From the NCBI RefSeq assembly GCF_012328925.1, contig NZ_JAAXLS010000024.1, positions 28,709 to 92,708 on the forward strand: DNA of 64,000 bases, in the 5' to 3' direction. The position numbers and the translations under genes were made by a program. The DNA comes from Amycolatopsis acididurans. Its GTDB lineage: Bacteria; Actinomycetota; Actinomycetes; Mycobacteriales; Pseudonocardiaceae. The stretch's first letter is position 1. Every line of letters begins with the position of its first letter. Shown piece by piece: positions 16,506-25,346 of the stretch. The notes beneath the pieces were generated by a model, which did no database searches, was not told the origin of the DNA, and saw nothing but the letters and a program-made list of their open reading frames with translations.

Positions 16506-17549
16506 TCAGCGGGTGAGGGCGAGTGGGAGACTGCGTCGGACGGCGGGCTCCTGACGCCCGTACAGCGTAACGACGGGGACGTCGAAGTCCCGGGTGGCCG
16601 GCGGGGCGTGCCCGGCGGCGGCGCGCACCGTGATTTCCTCCCGCACGCCCGCGCCCGGCGTCCGGATCAGCGTGCGGGAGGAGACGGTGAACAGCGCACC
16701 GCGGGCGTGCGCGCCGAGTGCGTCGGCGTTCGCGGCGAAAGCGGCGTGGCTGACGGTGCCCGCGGACCACGCGTGCCAGCCGTCGTCCACCACGGCGTCC
16801 GGGCCGGGTCCGCCGAGGCTGGTGCGCAGTTCGGCCGCCAGCTCACCGGCTTCCAGCACCGAGGCGCGGTAACCGGCCTCGGCGAGCGTGCCCAGCACGC
16901 CGAGCGCCGCACGCGTGGTGGCGCGGAGTTCGCCGAGTTCGCCGCGGCCCCGGGACAGTGCGGCCAGCGGCGCGTCGGCGGGCCGGTAACGCACCGCAAC
17001 CAGGTACGCCCTGGCCACGCCGTCGGTGCGGATCGTGAGTTGCGCGCCGGCGAGCGGGATTTCGGCGTCATCGCAGGCTTTTCGCAGCAGCTCGGACACG
17101 GCCTCGACATCCGGTTCGCCGTGCACGCGCAGCACCGCGCTCCACCCGTCGCCCACGCCCACGACCCCGTAGCGATTGCCCGCCCGGTCGATGTGCTGGC
17201 GCATCCGGAAATCCGGCACCAGCACGAGAAGCGGATCGCGGGCCAGCTTGCGGTCGTCGTGCTGCAGCAGCCGGTAGGAGATCCAGGTCAGCGTCCAGCC
17301 CGCGAAATGCCGCCCCGCGACGCGGACCGACGTGGTGGCGACGACGAGCAGTGCGGCGATCCCGATCGCGAGACGCCCCGGCAGGCCGACCAGCCCGAAC
17401 GTCAGCGGGATCGCGACGATCGCGGCTTCCCAGGCCGCCAGCTGGGTCAGCCGGATCGGTAGCATGCGTGCGGCGAGCCTGCCGGTCCGGCTGGTGTGTG
17501 CGTCGCCGTCCCCGGGAAAACCCGGGATGCGGGCATCGGCGGTGGTCAA
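16506..17549 (-). CDS. eccE: Type VII secretion protein EccE
   Basis: A 347-residue protein with two N-terminal membrane helices (LTQLAAWEAAIVAIPLTFGL and GRLAIGIAALLVVATTSVRV) followed by a long cytosolic or periplasmic domain. The segment AGWTLTWISYRLLQ and the domain beginning with VVGVGDGWSAVLRV are the family signs I rely on. EccE is a membrane component of ESX secretion machines. No other ESX gene (eccB, C, D, mycosin, WXG100) is in this window, so it is isolated here. The start TTG at 17549 has GAGAGG upstream; the frame is open further upstream, but that stretch overlaps the divergent regulator gene and looks non-coding. Confidence 0.75.
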   Translation of the reverse strand: MTTADARIPGFPGDGDAHTSRTGRLAARMLPIRLTQLAAWEAAIVAIPLTFGLVGLPGRLAIGIAALLVVATTSVRVAGRHFAGWTLTWISYRLLQHDDRKLARDPLLVLVPDFRMRQHIDRAGNRYGVVGVGDGWSAVLRVHGEPDVEAVSELLRKACDDAEIPLAGAQLTIRTDGVARAYLVAVRYRPADAPLAALSRGRGELGELRATTRAALGVLGTLAEAGYRASVLEAGELAAELRTSLGGPGPDAVVDDGWHAWSAGTVSHAAFAANADALGAHARGALFTVSSRTLIRTPGAGVREEITVRAAAGHAPPATRDFDVPVVTLYGRQEPAVRRSLPLALTR

Positions 17550-17633
17550 ATTCGACGCCTCTCGTTGCTTTCTGGTACAGAATAAACGCCTGCGTGGCGT
17601 TTTCTGCCGGTAGAAATGTCCACAGGAGGGCAG

Positions 17634-18239
17634 ATGATTCGGGTGGGCGTGATCGAGGATCACCCGCTGTACCGTGCCGCGGTGGCCCGGGTCCTGTCGG
17701 AGGCCGAGGACATCGAGCTGGCCCCGGTGGCCGATTCGGTGCCCGCGTTCGCGGCGGCGCGGGAACCAGCCGGATGCGTTGTGGTCCTTGATCTGAAGTT
17801 GCGTGGTGTCACCGATTCCGCGGCGGTGCAGAAGGTCGTCGGGATGGGGCACAAGGTACTCGTCGTCTCCGCGCACGCGGGCCAGGAGGAGGTGCTCGGC
17901 GCCATTTCCGCCGGGGCACGCGGGTACCTGTCGAAGGACGCGGACGGGGCGGACATCCTGCGGGCGGTGCGGGAGATCGCGGCGGGCAGCACCTACGTCT
18001 CGCCGGCACTCGCGTCGTTCCTGCTGAACTCCACGCGTGGCGCGAAAAGCATCCTGTCCGAGCGGGAGCGCCAGGTGCTCTCGCTCGTCGCGGCGGGGGA
18101 ACGCGACGCCGACATCGCCGAGGCCATGTCGATCAGTGTCCGTACGGTGCGCTCCTATCTCGAACGCATCCGCGACAAGACGGGCCGGCGCCGCCGCCCC
18201 GACCTGACGCGGTTCGCGATCGAGGAGGGCATCACCTAG
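17634..18239 (+). CDS. LuxR/NarL-type response regulator
   Basis: A 201-residue two-component regulator. The receiver domain has the acidic pair in GVIEDHPLYR, the phosphoacceptor Asp in VVLDLKLRG, the conserved Ser/Thr region VLVVSAHAG and the Lys in GYLSKDADG. The C-terminal DNA-binding domain reads LSERERQVLSLVAAGERDAD followed by IAEAMSISVRTVRSYLERI. AGGAGGG precedes the ATG at 17634, which I prefer to an in-frame ATG at 17616. It is divergent from eccE. The kinase at 13348 is of the matching class and may be its partner (inference). It overlaps the convergent next gene by 4 bp. Confidence 0.9.
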   Translation: MIRVGVIEDHPLYRAAVARVLSEAEDIELAPVADSVPAFAAAREPAGCVVVLDLKLRGVTDSAAVQKVVGMGHKVLVVSAHAGQEEVLGAISAGARGYLSKDADGADILRAVREIAAGSTYVSPALASFLLNSTRGAKSILSERERQVLSLVAAGERDADIAEAMSISVRTVRSYLERIRDKTGRRRRPDLTRFAIEEGIT

Positions 18240-18883
18240 GCGGGAGCGCCCATCCGCAGGGCGATGCCCTCACCACGCAGCGCGCGGCGGAACCACAGCA
18301 GCGACACCACGATCGCCAGCCCGATGATGCTCCACGAGCCTGCCGTGGAGACCAGCAGGAAGTTCCCGATGGTGCGCTGCGCGAGCATCCACAGCGTGAC
18401 GGCGCCGTTGGTGACGAACACCAGCGCCCACAGCAGGGACAGCTGCCGGAACACCACCAGCACACGCGGATGCCTGCTGAGCGCGTCGGGGAACGCGCAG
18501 AAGTCGTCGGCGAGCTTCGCGATGAACGGGCGCCGCTGCGGCACCGAGGCCACCAGCACGACGGCGATCAGGAAGTTCTGCAAGGTGGGCTGCAGGAAGT
18601 ACAGGAACGCGCTTCCCGTGGCCAGGCCGAGGATCGTCCTGGCCACCAGCAGCGTCGTGGTCAGCAGGAGTACGGCGGGCATGGGGCGGCGCAGCACGAC
18701 GCGGCGGACCAGCGCCAGCAGCGACCAGGCCAGCGCCGCGATCAGCCCGCCGTCGAAGCTCACCAGCGTGAGCATGACGTAGAACAGGCCGAGCGGCACG
18801 ATTGTCGATTCGAGCAAATGCTTTCCGGCGTGCCGCAGCAGCGAACCGAAAGCGGGCAGGTGGACCGTGAGGTGTGGGGGCAT
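18236..18883 (-). CDS. VC0807-type / septation-protein-A-like membrane protein
   Basis: A 215-residue protein with five or six membrane segments, including STIVPLGLFYVMLTLVSFDG near the start, FLIAVVLVASVPQRRPFIAK in the middle, and WSIIGLAIVVSLLWF at the end. The motif PQRRPFIAKLADDF is typical of the VC0807 family related to intracellular septation protein A. Function is not known. The gene ends inside the stop region of the convergent response regulator (4-bp overlap). I saw no convincing ribosome site before the ATG at 18883. Confidence 0.7.
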   Translation of the reverse strand: MPPHLTVHLPAFGSLLRHAGKHLLESTIVPLGLFYVMLTLVSFDGGLIAALAWSLLALVRRVVLRRPMPAVLLLTTTLLVARTILGLATGSAFLYFLQPTLQNFLIAVVLVASVPQRRPFIAKLADDFCAFPDALSRHPRVLVVFRQLSLLWALVFVTNGAVTLWMLAQRTIGNFLLVSTAGSWSIIGLAIVVSLLWFRRALRGEGIALRMGAPA

Positions 18884-18955
18884 CTACGCGGCATTTTCTG
18901 CGGGGGGTTTGGCGGGGAGCGCCCACTGTAGCCGTAGCGCCTGTGAGGTTGCCGT

Positions 18956-19753
18956 CTAGCCCAGGCGGCGGTTCGCCAGCGCTCCCGTCGCCGCGCGCGC
19001 CTTGTCCGTTACGGCCGGATCGACGTCCACGACGACGATCTCCGGCCCCGGCCCGAGTTGCGCGTGCACCTTGCCGAAACCGTCCGCGGCGATCGAGTAG
19101 CCGATGCCGGTCGGTGCCTTCGGGTTCACCGTCGTGCCGGTCGCGGCCGGATCGGCCTGCCCGCAGCCCAGCACCCAGCAGCCGGAGTCCAGCGCGCGGG
19201 CGCGCACCAGCACCTCCCACTGCTCCCGCTTGCCCTCGCCCGCGCCCCAGGACGTCGGCACCACGATCGCCGAAGCGCCGTGGTCGCCGAGGCGGCGGAA
19301 CAGTTCGGGGAAGCGGATGTCGTAGCACGTCGCGAAGCCGAGCGTGACACCGTCGACATCGAGCGTCACGACCTCCTCACCCGGTGCGACCGTATCCGAC
19401 TCGCGGAAGCCGAACGCGTCGTAGAGGTGGATCTTGTCGTAGCCGCGGTGCTCGCCGAGACCGGTGATGAGCAGCGTGTTGCGCACGCGCCCGTCGTCGG
19501 CCGGCGTGAACATGCCCGCGACGACGAGCACGTCGTGCTCGGTCGCGATCCCGGCCACCGCCTTGGCCCACGGCCCGTCGAGCGGCTCGGCCAGCGGTTT
19601 CAGCGAAACGCCGAACCGCGCCATCGCCGCTTCCGGGAACACGACCACGCGAGCGCCCTCGGCCGCGGCCCTGGCCACCTGCTCGCGGATCAGTTCGATG
19701 TTCCCGGCCGGGTTCTCGCCCGATGTGACCTGACACAAGCCGACGCGCAGCAC
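18956..19753 (-). CDS. Carbon-nitrogen hydrolase (nitrilase/omega-amidase type)
   Basis: A 265-residue hydrolase with the nitrilase-superfamily triad in order: Glu in VVVFPEAAMARFG, Lys in GYDKIHLYDAFGF and Cys in FATCYDIRFPEL. The YDKIHLYDAFG pattern resembles Nit1/Nit2 and omega-amidase-like proteins, which hydrolyse amides such as deaminated glutathione or alpha-ketoglutaramate; the true substrate is not fixed by sequence. The GTG at 19753 has GGGAGG upstream. It is divergent from hisD with 78 bp between; the open frame continues into hisD on the opposite strand and is not coding there. Confidence 0.9.
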   Translation of the reverse strand: MLRVGLCQVTSGENPAGNIELIREQVARAAAEGARVVVFPEAAMARFGVSLKPLAEPLDGPWAKAVAGIATEHDVLVVAGMFTPADDGRVRNTLLITGLGEHRGYDKIHLYDAFGFRESDTVAPGEEVVTLDVDGVTLGFATCYDIRFPELFRRLGDHGASAIVVPTSWGAGEGKREQWEVLVRARALDSGCWVLGCGQADPAATGTTVNPKAPTGIGYSIAADGFGKVHAQLGPGPEIVVVDVDPAVTDKARAATGALANRRLG

Positions 19754-19819
19754 AGCAACCTCCCGTGTGGTGCGGGGCACCCGCGCCCGGCCGGTCGTCG
19801 CGGGTGACCTCCCGGCTCG

Positions 19820-19825
19820 TACCCT
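19820..19825 (+). promoter_or_regulatory. -10 element TACCCT for leaderless hisD
   Basis: TACCCT ends exactly 6 bases before the hisD ATG with no Shine-Dalgarno site between them, implying a transcript that begins at the start codon. Confidence 0.45.
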
Positions 19826-19831
19826 AGACCC

Positions 19832-21157
19832 ATGCTGAACCGCACCGACCTGCGTGGAAAGGTCCCGTCCGCCGCCGAGCTGCGCACCACGCTGCCCCGC
19901 GCCGAGATCGACGTGGACGCCGCGCTGCATCGGGTCCGCCCGGTGGTGGAGGCGGTGCGCGACCGCGGTGTCGAAGCGGTGCTGCAGTACACCGAGCAGT
20001 TCGACCGGGTGCGCCCGTCGACCGTGCGGGTGCCCGCCGCGGAGCTGAACAAGGCGCTGGCCGAGCTCGACCCGGCCGTGCGCGCCGCGCTGGAGGAGGC
20101 CATCGCGCGGGCCCGCAAGGTGCACGCCGACCAGCGCCGCGCCGACGTGACCACGAAGGTCGCCGAGGGCGGCACGGTCACCGAGCGCTGGGTGCCGGTC
20201 GAGCGCGTCGGGCTCTACGCCCCGGGCGGGCTCGCGGTGTATCCGTCCAGCGTCGTGATGAACGTGGTGCCGGCGCAGGCCGCGGGCGTCGGTTCGCTCG
20301 TGCTGTGCACGCCGCCGCAGGCCGAGTTCGGCGGCAGGCCGCACCCGGCGACACTGGCCGCGGCCGCGCTGCTCGGCGTGGACGAGGTGTGGGCGGCGGG
20401 CGGCGCGCAGGCCGTGGCGCTGATGGCCTACGGCGGCACCGACACCGACGGCGGCGAGCTGGCCCCGGTCGACATGGTGACCGGTCCCGGCAACATCTAC
20501 CTGACCGCCGCCAAGCGCATGCTGCGCGGCATCATCGGCATCGACTCCGAGGCCGGGCCGACCGAGATCGCGATCCTTGCCGACGAGACCGCCGACGCCG
20601 GCCACGTCGCCGCGGACCTGATCAGCCAGGCCGAGCACGACACGCTCGCCGCGAGCGTGCTCGTCACCACCTCACCCGAGCTGGCCGACGCGGTCGACCG
20701 CGAGCTGGACTCCCGCGTCGCCGCGACCAAGCACACCGAACGCGTCGGGGAAGCGTTGCGGGGCAAGCAGTCCGGCGTCGTCCTGGTGTCCACTGTGGAT
20801 GACGGGCTGAAGGTGGTCGACGCCTACGCGGCCGAGCACCTGGAGATTCAGACCGCCAACGCGCGCGAGGTCGCGGCGCGGGTGCGCAACGCGGGCGCGG
20901 TGTTCGTCGGGCCGTACGCGCCCGTCTCGCTCGGCGACTACTGCGCCGGTTCGAACCACGTGCTGCCCACCGGCGGTTTCGCACGGCATTCCTCGGGGCT
21001 GTCCGTGCAGAGCTTCCTGCGCGGCATCCACGTGATCGACTACAGCGAACAGGCGTTGCGCGAGGTGGCGGACAAGGTGGTCGCGCTGGCCAACGCCGAG
21101 GACCTGCCCGCCCACGGTGAGGCCGTGACGGCGCGCTTTACGCGAGGAGCTTCGTGA
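19832..21157 (+). CDS. hisD: Histidinol dehydrogenase
   Basis: HisD carries out the last two steps of histidine synthesis, oxidising L-histidinol to L-histidine with NAD+ and zinc. Its 441 residues show VPVERVGLYAPGG, the TGPGNIYLTAAKRML motif, GIDSEAGPTEIAILAD, ISQAEHDTLA (zinc-binding His), EHLEIQTA and GDYCAGSNHVLPTGG with the conserved catalytic His region. It starts the first his block, hisD-hisC-hisB, linked by 4-bp overlaps. No ribosome site is present at the ATG. Confidence 0.97.
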   Translation: MLNRTDLRGKVPSAAELRTTLPRAEIDVDAALHRVRPVVEAVRDRGVEAVLQYTEQFDRVRPSTVRVPAAELNKALAELDPAVRAALEEAIARARKVHADQRRADVTTKVAEGGTVTERWVPVERVGLYAPGGLAVYPSSVVMNVVPAQAAGVGSLVLCTPPQAEFGGRPHPATLAAAALLGVDEVWAAGGAQAVALMAYGGTDTDGGELAPVDMVTGPGNIYLTAAKRMLRGIIGIDSEAGPTEIAILADETADAGHVAADLISQAEHDTLAASVLVTTSPELADAVDRELDSRVAATKHTERVGEALRGKQSGVVLVSTVDDGLKVVDAYAAEHLEIQTANAREVAARVRNAGAVFVGPYAPVSLGDYCAGSNHVLPTGGFARHSSGLSVQSFLRGIHVIDYSEQALREVADKVVALANAEDLPAHGEAVTARFTRGAS

Positions 21158-22251
21158 GCACCGACGATGTGACGCTGGACGACCTGCCGCTGCGCGAGGA
21201 CCTGCGCGGCCGCAGCCCGTATGGCGCGCCGCAGCTGGACGTGCCGGTCCGGCTCAACACCAACGAGAACCCGTACCCGCCGCCGCCCGAGCTGGTCGAC
21301 GACGTGACCGCGGCGGTGCGCGAGGCCGCCGCCGGGCTGCACCGCTACCCGGACCGGGACGCGATCGCCTTGCGGCAGGATCTGGCGAGCTACCTGAGCC
21401 GCTCGACGGGCGTGGCGTTGTCGGAGCGCAACCTGTGGGCCGCCAACGGTTCCAACGAGGTGCTGCAGCAGATCCTGCAGGCCTTCGGCGGGCCCGGCCG
21501 CACCGCGCTGGGCTTCGAGCCGTCGTACTCGATGCACCCGATCATCGCGGCCGGCACGCGCACCGAATGGGCGCCGACGCCGCGCCGGGCGGACTTCACC
21601 CTGGACACCGCGCGGGCCGCGGAGATCGTGGCCGAGCGCAAGCCCGACGTCGTGTTCGTGACGAGCCCGAACAATCCGACCGGCGGCTCGATTCCGTTGG
21701 CGGAGCTGGAATCCCTGCTGCGCGCGGCGCCGGGGATCGTGGTGGTGGACGAGGCCTACGCGGAGTTCTCCTCGCAGCCCAGCGCCACCCGGCTGCTGGC
21801 GGAATTCCCGGCCAAGCTGATCGTGTCGCGCACGATGAGCAAGGCGTTCGCGTTCGCGGGCGGCAGGCTGGGCTATCTCGCGGCGGCGCCCGCGGTCGTG
21901 GACGCGCTGCAGCTGGTGCGGTTGCCCTATCACCTCTCGCTGCTGACGCAGGCGGCGGCGCGGGCCGCGCTGCGGCACGCCGACGCGACGCTCGCGACGG
22001 TCGCGAAGCTCGCCGCGGAGCGGGACCGGGTGGTGGAAGCCTTGCTGGGACTGGGTTTCACCCCGGTGCCCAGTGACGCCAACTTCGTCCTGTTCGGACG
22101 GTTCAACGACGCCAAGGCCAGCTGGCAGTCCTATGTGGATGCCGGAGTGCTGATCCGGGACGTGGGTATCGAAGGGCACCTGCGCGTCACGATCGGCACC
22201 CCGGAGGAGAACGACGCCTTCCTGGCGGCGAGCAAGGAGGTGCCCCGGTGA
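21154..22251 (+). CDS. hisC: Histidinol-phosphate aminotransferase
   Basis: A fold-type I PLP aminotransferase (365 residues) that makes histidinol phosphate from imidazole-acetol phosphate and glutamate. Visible: VRLNTNENPYPPP, the nucleotide-phosphate region NGSNEVLQQILQAFGGPGR, VFVTSPNNPTGG, the Asp-Tyr pair in VVDEAYAEF, and the Schiff-base Lys in VSRTMSKAFAFAGGRLGYL. The GTG start overlaps the hisD stop by 4 bp (GTGA), and GAGGAGC lies upstream. Confidence 0.97.
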   Translation: MSTDDVTLDDLPLREDLRGRSPYGAPQLDVPVRLNTNENPYPPPPELVDDVTAAVREAAAGLHRYPDRDAIALRQDLASYLSRSTGVALSERNLWAANGSNEVLQQILQAFGGPGRTALGFEPSYSMHPIIAAGTRTEWAPTPRRADFTLDTARAAEIVAERKPDVVFVTSPNNPTGGSIPLAELESLLRAAPGIVVVDEAYAEFSSQPSATRLLAEFPAKLIVSRTMSKAFAFAGGRLGYLAAAPAVVDALQLVRLPYHLSLLTQAAARAALRHADATLATVAKLAAERDRVVEALLGLGFTPVPSDANFVLFGRFNDAKASWQSYVDAGVLIRDVGIEGHLRVTIGTPEENDAFLAASKEVPR

Positions 22252-22847
22252 CCCGGGTCGGCAAGGTTTCCAGGACCACCAAGGAGTCCTCGATCTCGGT
22301 CGTGCTCGACCTCGACGGCACCGGGGAGGTCGAGGTCTCCACGGGCGTGCCGTTCTACGACCACATGCTGCACTCGTTCGGCGTGCACGGTTCGCTGGAT
22401 CTGAAGATCGAGGCGACCGGTGACGTGCACATCGACGCGCACCACACGGTCGAGGACACCGCCATCGTGCTGGGGCAGGCGCTGCGGCAGGCGCTGGGGG
22501 ACAAGAAGGGCATCCGCCGCTTCGGCGACGCGTGGATCCCGATGGACGAAACCCTCGCCCACGCCGCGATCGACGTGTCGGGGCGGCCGTACTGCGTGCA
22601 CGTGGGCGAGCCTGCCGAGTTCAACACGTTCACCATCGGCGGCAACTACCCGTTCGTGCTGAACCGGCACGTGTTCGACTCGCTGTCGTTCCACGCGCAG
22701 ATCGCGCTGCACGTGCGGGTCGTCCACGGCCGGGACCCGCACCACATCACCGAAGCCGAGTTCAAGGCGGTCGCGAGGGCACTGCGCGCGGCCACCGAAG
22801 CCGACCCGCGCGCGGGCGGCATCCCGTCGACCAAGGGAGTGCTGTGA
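22248..22847 (+). CDS. hisB: Imidazoleglycerol-phosphate dehydratase
   Basis: Dehydrates imidazole glycerol phosphate to imidazole acetol phosphate. The 199-residue monofunctional enzyme has the manganese-binding histidine clusters FYDHMLHSFGVHG, IDAHHTVEDTAIVLG and, in the second half, FDSLSFHAQIALHVRV with HHITEAEFKAVARALR. No histidinol-phosphatase domain is fused, as is normal in actinobacteria. The start GTG overlaps the hisC stop; the stop overlaps the next small gene (GTGA). Confidence 0.97.
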   Translation: MTRVGKVSRTTKESSISVVLDLDGTGEVEVSTGVPFYDHMLHSFGVHGSLDLKIEATGDVHIDAHHTVEDTAIVLGQALRQALGDKKGIRRFGDAWIPMDETLAHAAIDVSGRPYCVHVGEPAEFNTFTIGGNYPFVLNRHVFDSLSFHAQIALHVRVVHGRDPHHITEAEFKAVARALRAATEADPRAGGIPSTKGVL

Positions 22848-23002
22848 GCAAGGAGGTCGTCGGGATCATCCTGCTCGCCGTGGCGGGATTCCTCGCCGGC
22901 GGGGTCTACAGCACGTGGAAGACGGCCAAGCTGCTGGCCGGACTCCTGATGGTCGCCGCCCTGCTCGCGCTGGGCGGCGCCATCATCTGGTTCGTCGGCT
23001 AG
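22844..23002 (+). CDS. Small two-helix membrane protein coupled to hisB
   Basis: A 52-residue protein starting with GTG inside the hisB stop (GTGA overlap), with AAGGGAG just upstream. Two hydrophobic helices are clear, VVGIILLAVAGFLAGGVY and LLAGLLMVAALLALGGAIIW, joined by a short basic loop with STWKTAKL. There is no recognisable domain. Its precise coupling to hisB argues that it is a real gene. Function unknown; a second small membrane gene sits in the same way between hisF and hisI. Confidence 0.75.
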   Translation: MSKEVVGIILLAVAGFLAGGVYSTWKTAKLLAGLLMVAALLALGGAIIWFVG

Positions 23003-23049
23003 GGACTGTTCGCAGGAAATCCGCTCCGCCACTTTTGAAGAGCGTTCGA

Positions 23050-25179
23050 TCAGACCTTCTCCGGCACGCGCTTCTCGAGGCGGTGGGCCAGGCGTGAGCC
23101 CTCGACGTCGATGTCCGGCAGGACGCGGTCCAGCCACTTCGGCAGCCACCAGGCTCCCTTGCCCAGCAGCGACATCACCGCGGGCACGATCGTCATGCGC
23201 ACCACGAACGCGTCCACCGCGACCCCGAACGCCAGCGCGAAACCGATCGACTGGATCAGGCTCGAATCGGCCAGCACGAAACCCGCGAACACACTGATCA
23301 TGATCAGCGCGGCCGCGACGACGACGCGTGAACCGTGGTGGAAACCGGTCACCATCGCCTCCTGCGGGTCGGCGCCGTGCACGTGTTCCTCGCGCATCCG
23401 CGTCACCAGGAACACCTGGTAGTCCATCGCGAGCCCGAACAGCACACCGATCAGCAGGATCGGCAGCATGCTCATGATCGGCCCGGTCGAGGAGACACCG
23501 AGCAGATTCGTGAGCCAGCCCCACTGGAACACCGCGACCACCGCACCGAACGTCGCGACGACCGAACCGAGGAACCCGAGCGTCGCCTTCAGCGGCACCA
23601 CGACCGACCGGAAGACCAGCATCAGCAACAGGAACGCCAGCCCGACGATCAGCACCAGATAGGGCAGCATCGCCGCGCCGAGCTTCTTCGACACGTCGAT
23701 CTGCATCGCGGTCTGCCCGGTCACCGACAACTGCGCGTCACTCGGCAGCGCGCGGATGTCGCTCACCAGCTGCTCGGTCTGGTCGCTGCTCGGCCCGCTC
23801 TTCGGGATCACCGTGAACATCGCCGTGTCCCGTTGCGCGTTGAACATCGGCTGCGTCACCGCGGCCACGTCGCCCAGCCGCGACACGTCGTCGGCGGCCT
23901 GCGTCGCGGCGGCCGTCGTCGCGTCGGACACCACCACGATCAGCGGGCCGTTGGTCCCCGCACCGAACCCGCGGCTGACCATCTCGTAAGCCTTGCGCTG
24001 CGTGGAATCGGGCGCCGCCGTGGCGTCGTTGGGCAGACCGAGCTGCATGCTCAGCGCGGGGATCGCGACCACGAGCAGCCCGGCGACACCCAGCAACAGG
24101 GCCGGAACCCGGTGCTTCGCGACGAACCCCGCCCACCGCCGGCCCGCGCCACCGCTGGGCTTCGGCGCCCGCTTCGGCAGCACCTTGCGCCCGGCGAAGC
24201 CCAGGATCGCGGGCAGCAGGGTGAGCGCGATGAGCACGGCGATCGCGACCGTGGCCGCGGCGGCGATGCCCATCTGGCCGAGGAACGGGATGCCGACGAC
24301 GGTCAGCCCCACCAGCGCGATGATCACCGTCAGCCCGGCGAACACGACCGCCGAACCCGCCGTGCCGACACTGCGCGCGGCCGCCTCTTCGGGCTCATGG
24401 CCGGCACCGAGCTCGTGCCGGTACCGCGAGACGATGAACAACGCGTAGTCGATGCCGACGGCCAAGCCGAGCATCAACGCGAGGATCGGGGTGTTCGAGT
24501 TCAGCTCGACGAAACCGGAGACGGTCATGATCCCGGTCATCCCGACGCCCACGCCGATCAGCGCGGTCAGCAGCGGCAGCCCGGCGGCGATCAGCGAGCC
24601 GAACGTCACGGTCAGCACGATCGCCGCGACGATGACGCCGATGCCTTCCGTGGCACCGGTCGCCGGGACGCCCTGGATGGCGTCACCGCCGAACTCGACC
24701 GTGAAACCGTCGTGCCGCAACGTGTCCGCGGGCGTCGTCAGTGCCGCGCGATCCCCGTCGGTGATCTCGGACGCCTGCACTCCGTAGCTGACCTGGACCA
24801 GCGCGATCCGGCCGTCCGGCGAGATCGTCCTGCCCTGGAACGGATCCGCGACCATGCGGGCCTTCGGCGCGGTCTTCAGCTCGGTCACCAGCTGTTCGAC
24901 GGCGGCGTGGTTGACCGGATCGGTGAGCTTCTGTCCCGATGGTGCCTCGATCGCGACCCTCGCGGTCGCGCCCCCGACCTGCGCCTGCGGAAAGCGTTCC
25001 TTGAGGTGGTCGATCGCGCGCTGCGACTCCGTGCCGGGAATGGTCACGGAGTTGGACATCTGCCCGGACAGCGTCAGCGCGCCGGCGCCGAGCGCGATCA
25101 GCGCCACCACCCAGAGGCCGACGATCCGCCAGCGGTGGCGGAAGGAGACCCGGGCGAGCCGGTAAAGCAGGGTGGCCAC
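23050..25179 (-). CDS. MMPL/RND-family transporter
   Basis: A 709-residue transporter of the MMPL group. It has an N-terminal membrane helix (WRIVGLWVVALIALGAGALT), a first extracytoplasmic domain, a five-helix bundle with the MMPL motif GIDYALFIVSRYRHELGAG, a second extracytoplasmic domain and a second bundle with GLAMDYQVFLVTRMREEHV. Such proteins export lipids, antibiotics or dyes by proton antiport. Start GTG 25179 has GGAG upstream. Its divergent TetR neighbour and three palindromes between them indicate ligand-induced expression. Confidence 0.93.
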   Translation of the reverse strand: MATLLYRLARVSFRHRWRIVGLWVVALIALGAGALTLSGQMSNSVTIPGTESQRAIDHLKERFPQAQVGGATARVAIEAPSGQKLTDPVNHAAVEQLVTELKTAPKARMVADPFQGRTISPDGRIALVQVSYGVQASEITDGDRAALTTPADTLRHDGFTVEFGGDAIQGVPATGATEGIGVIVAAIVLTVTFGSLIAAGLPLLTALIGVGVGMTGIMTVSGFVELNSNTPILALMLGLAVGIDYALFIVSRYRHELGAGHEPEEAAARSVGTAGSAVVFAGLTVIIALVGLTVVGIPFLGQMGIAAAATVAIAVLIALTLLPAILGFAGRKVLPKRAPKPSGGAGRRWAGFVAKHRVPALLLGVAGLLVVAIPALSMQLGLPNDATAAPDSTQRKAYEMVSRGFGAGTNGPLIVVVSDATTAAATQAADDVSRLGDVAAVTQPMFNAQRDTAMFTVIPKSGPSSDQTEQLVSDIRALPSDAQLSVTGQTAMQIDVSKKLGAAMLPYLVLIVGLAFLLLMLVFRSVVVPLKATLGFLGSVVATFGAVVAVFQWGWLTNLLGVSSTGPIMSMLPILLIGVLFGLAMDYQVFLVTRMREEHVHGADPQEAMVTGFHHGSRVVVAAALIMISVFAGFVLADSSLIQSIGFALAFGVAVDAFVVRMTIVPAVMSLLGKGAWWLPKWLDRVLPDIDVEGSRLAHRLEKRVPEKV

Positions 25180-25219
25180 GGTCGTGCTCCGTTCGTCATT
25201 CCTTCGGGTGATGAAAACG

Positions 25220-25282
25220 CTAGCCGATCGGCAAGGTCATCAACAAGCCGATCGGCTAGTGTGTGACTAGCCGCACGGCTAG
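25220..25282. promoter_or_regulatory. Three palindromic TetR operators between the MMPL and tetR genes
   Basis: Three related palindromes: GCCGATCGGC at 25223-25232, flanked as CTAGCCGATCGGC; GCCGATCGGC at 25247-25256, followed by TAG; and CTAGCCGCACGGCTAG at 25267-25282. Their centres are 24 and 23 bp apart, about two helix turns, so bound dimers would line up on one face of the DNA. They sit in the 167-bp gap between divergent genes and are the obvious targets of the adjacent TetR protein (inference from position and symmetry). Confidence 0.75.
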
Positions 25283-25346
25283 GGGTTTCGCGGTTGCCTC
25301 TTGGTGAAAAGGCCACGTATCCTCGGCCTGCTCACAGGGAGGTCAG

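Noticed and set aside
23335..25266. A 643-codon plus-strand frame opposite the MMPL gene.
   Set aside because: Rich in Arg, Gln and His with no domain; the MMPL motifs are on the other strand.
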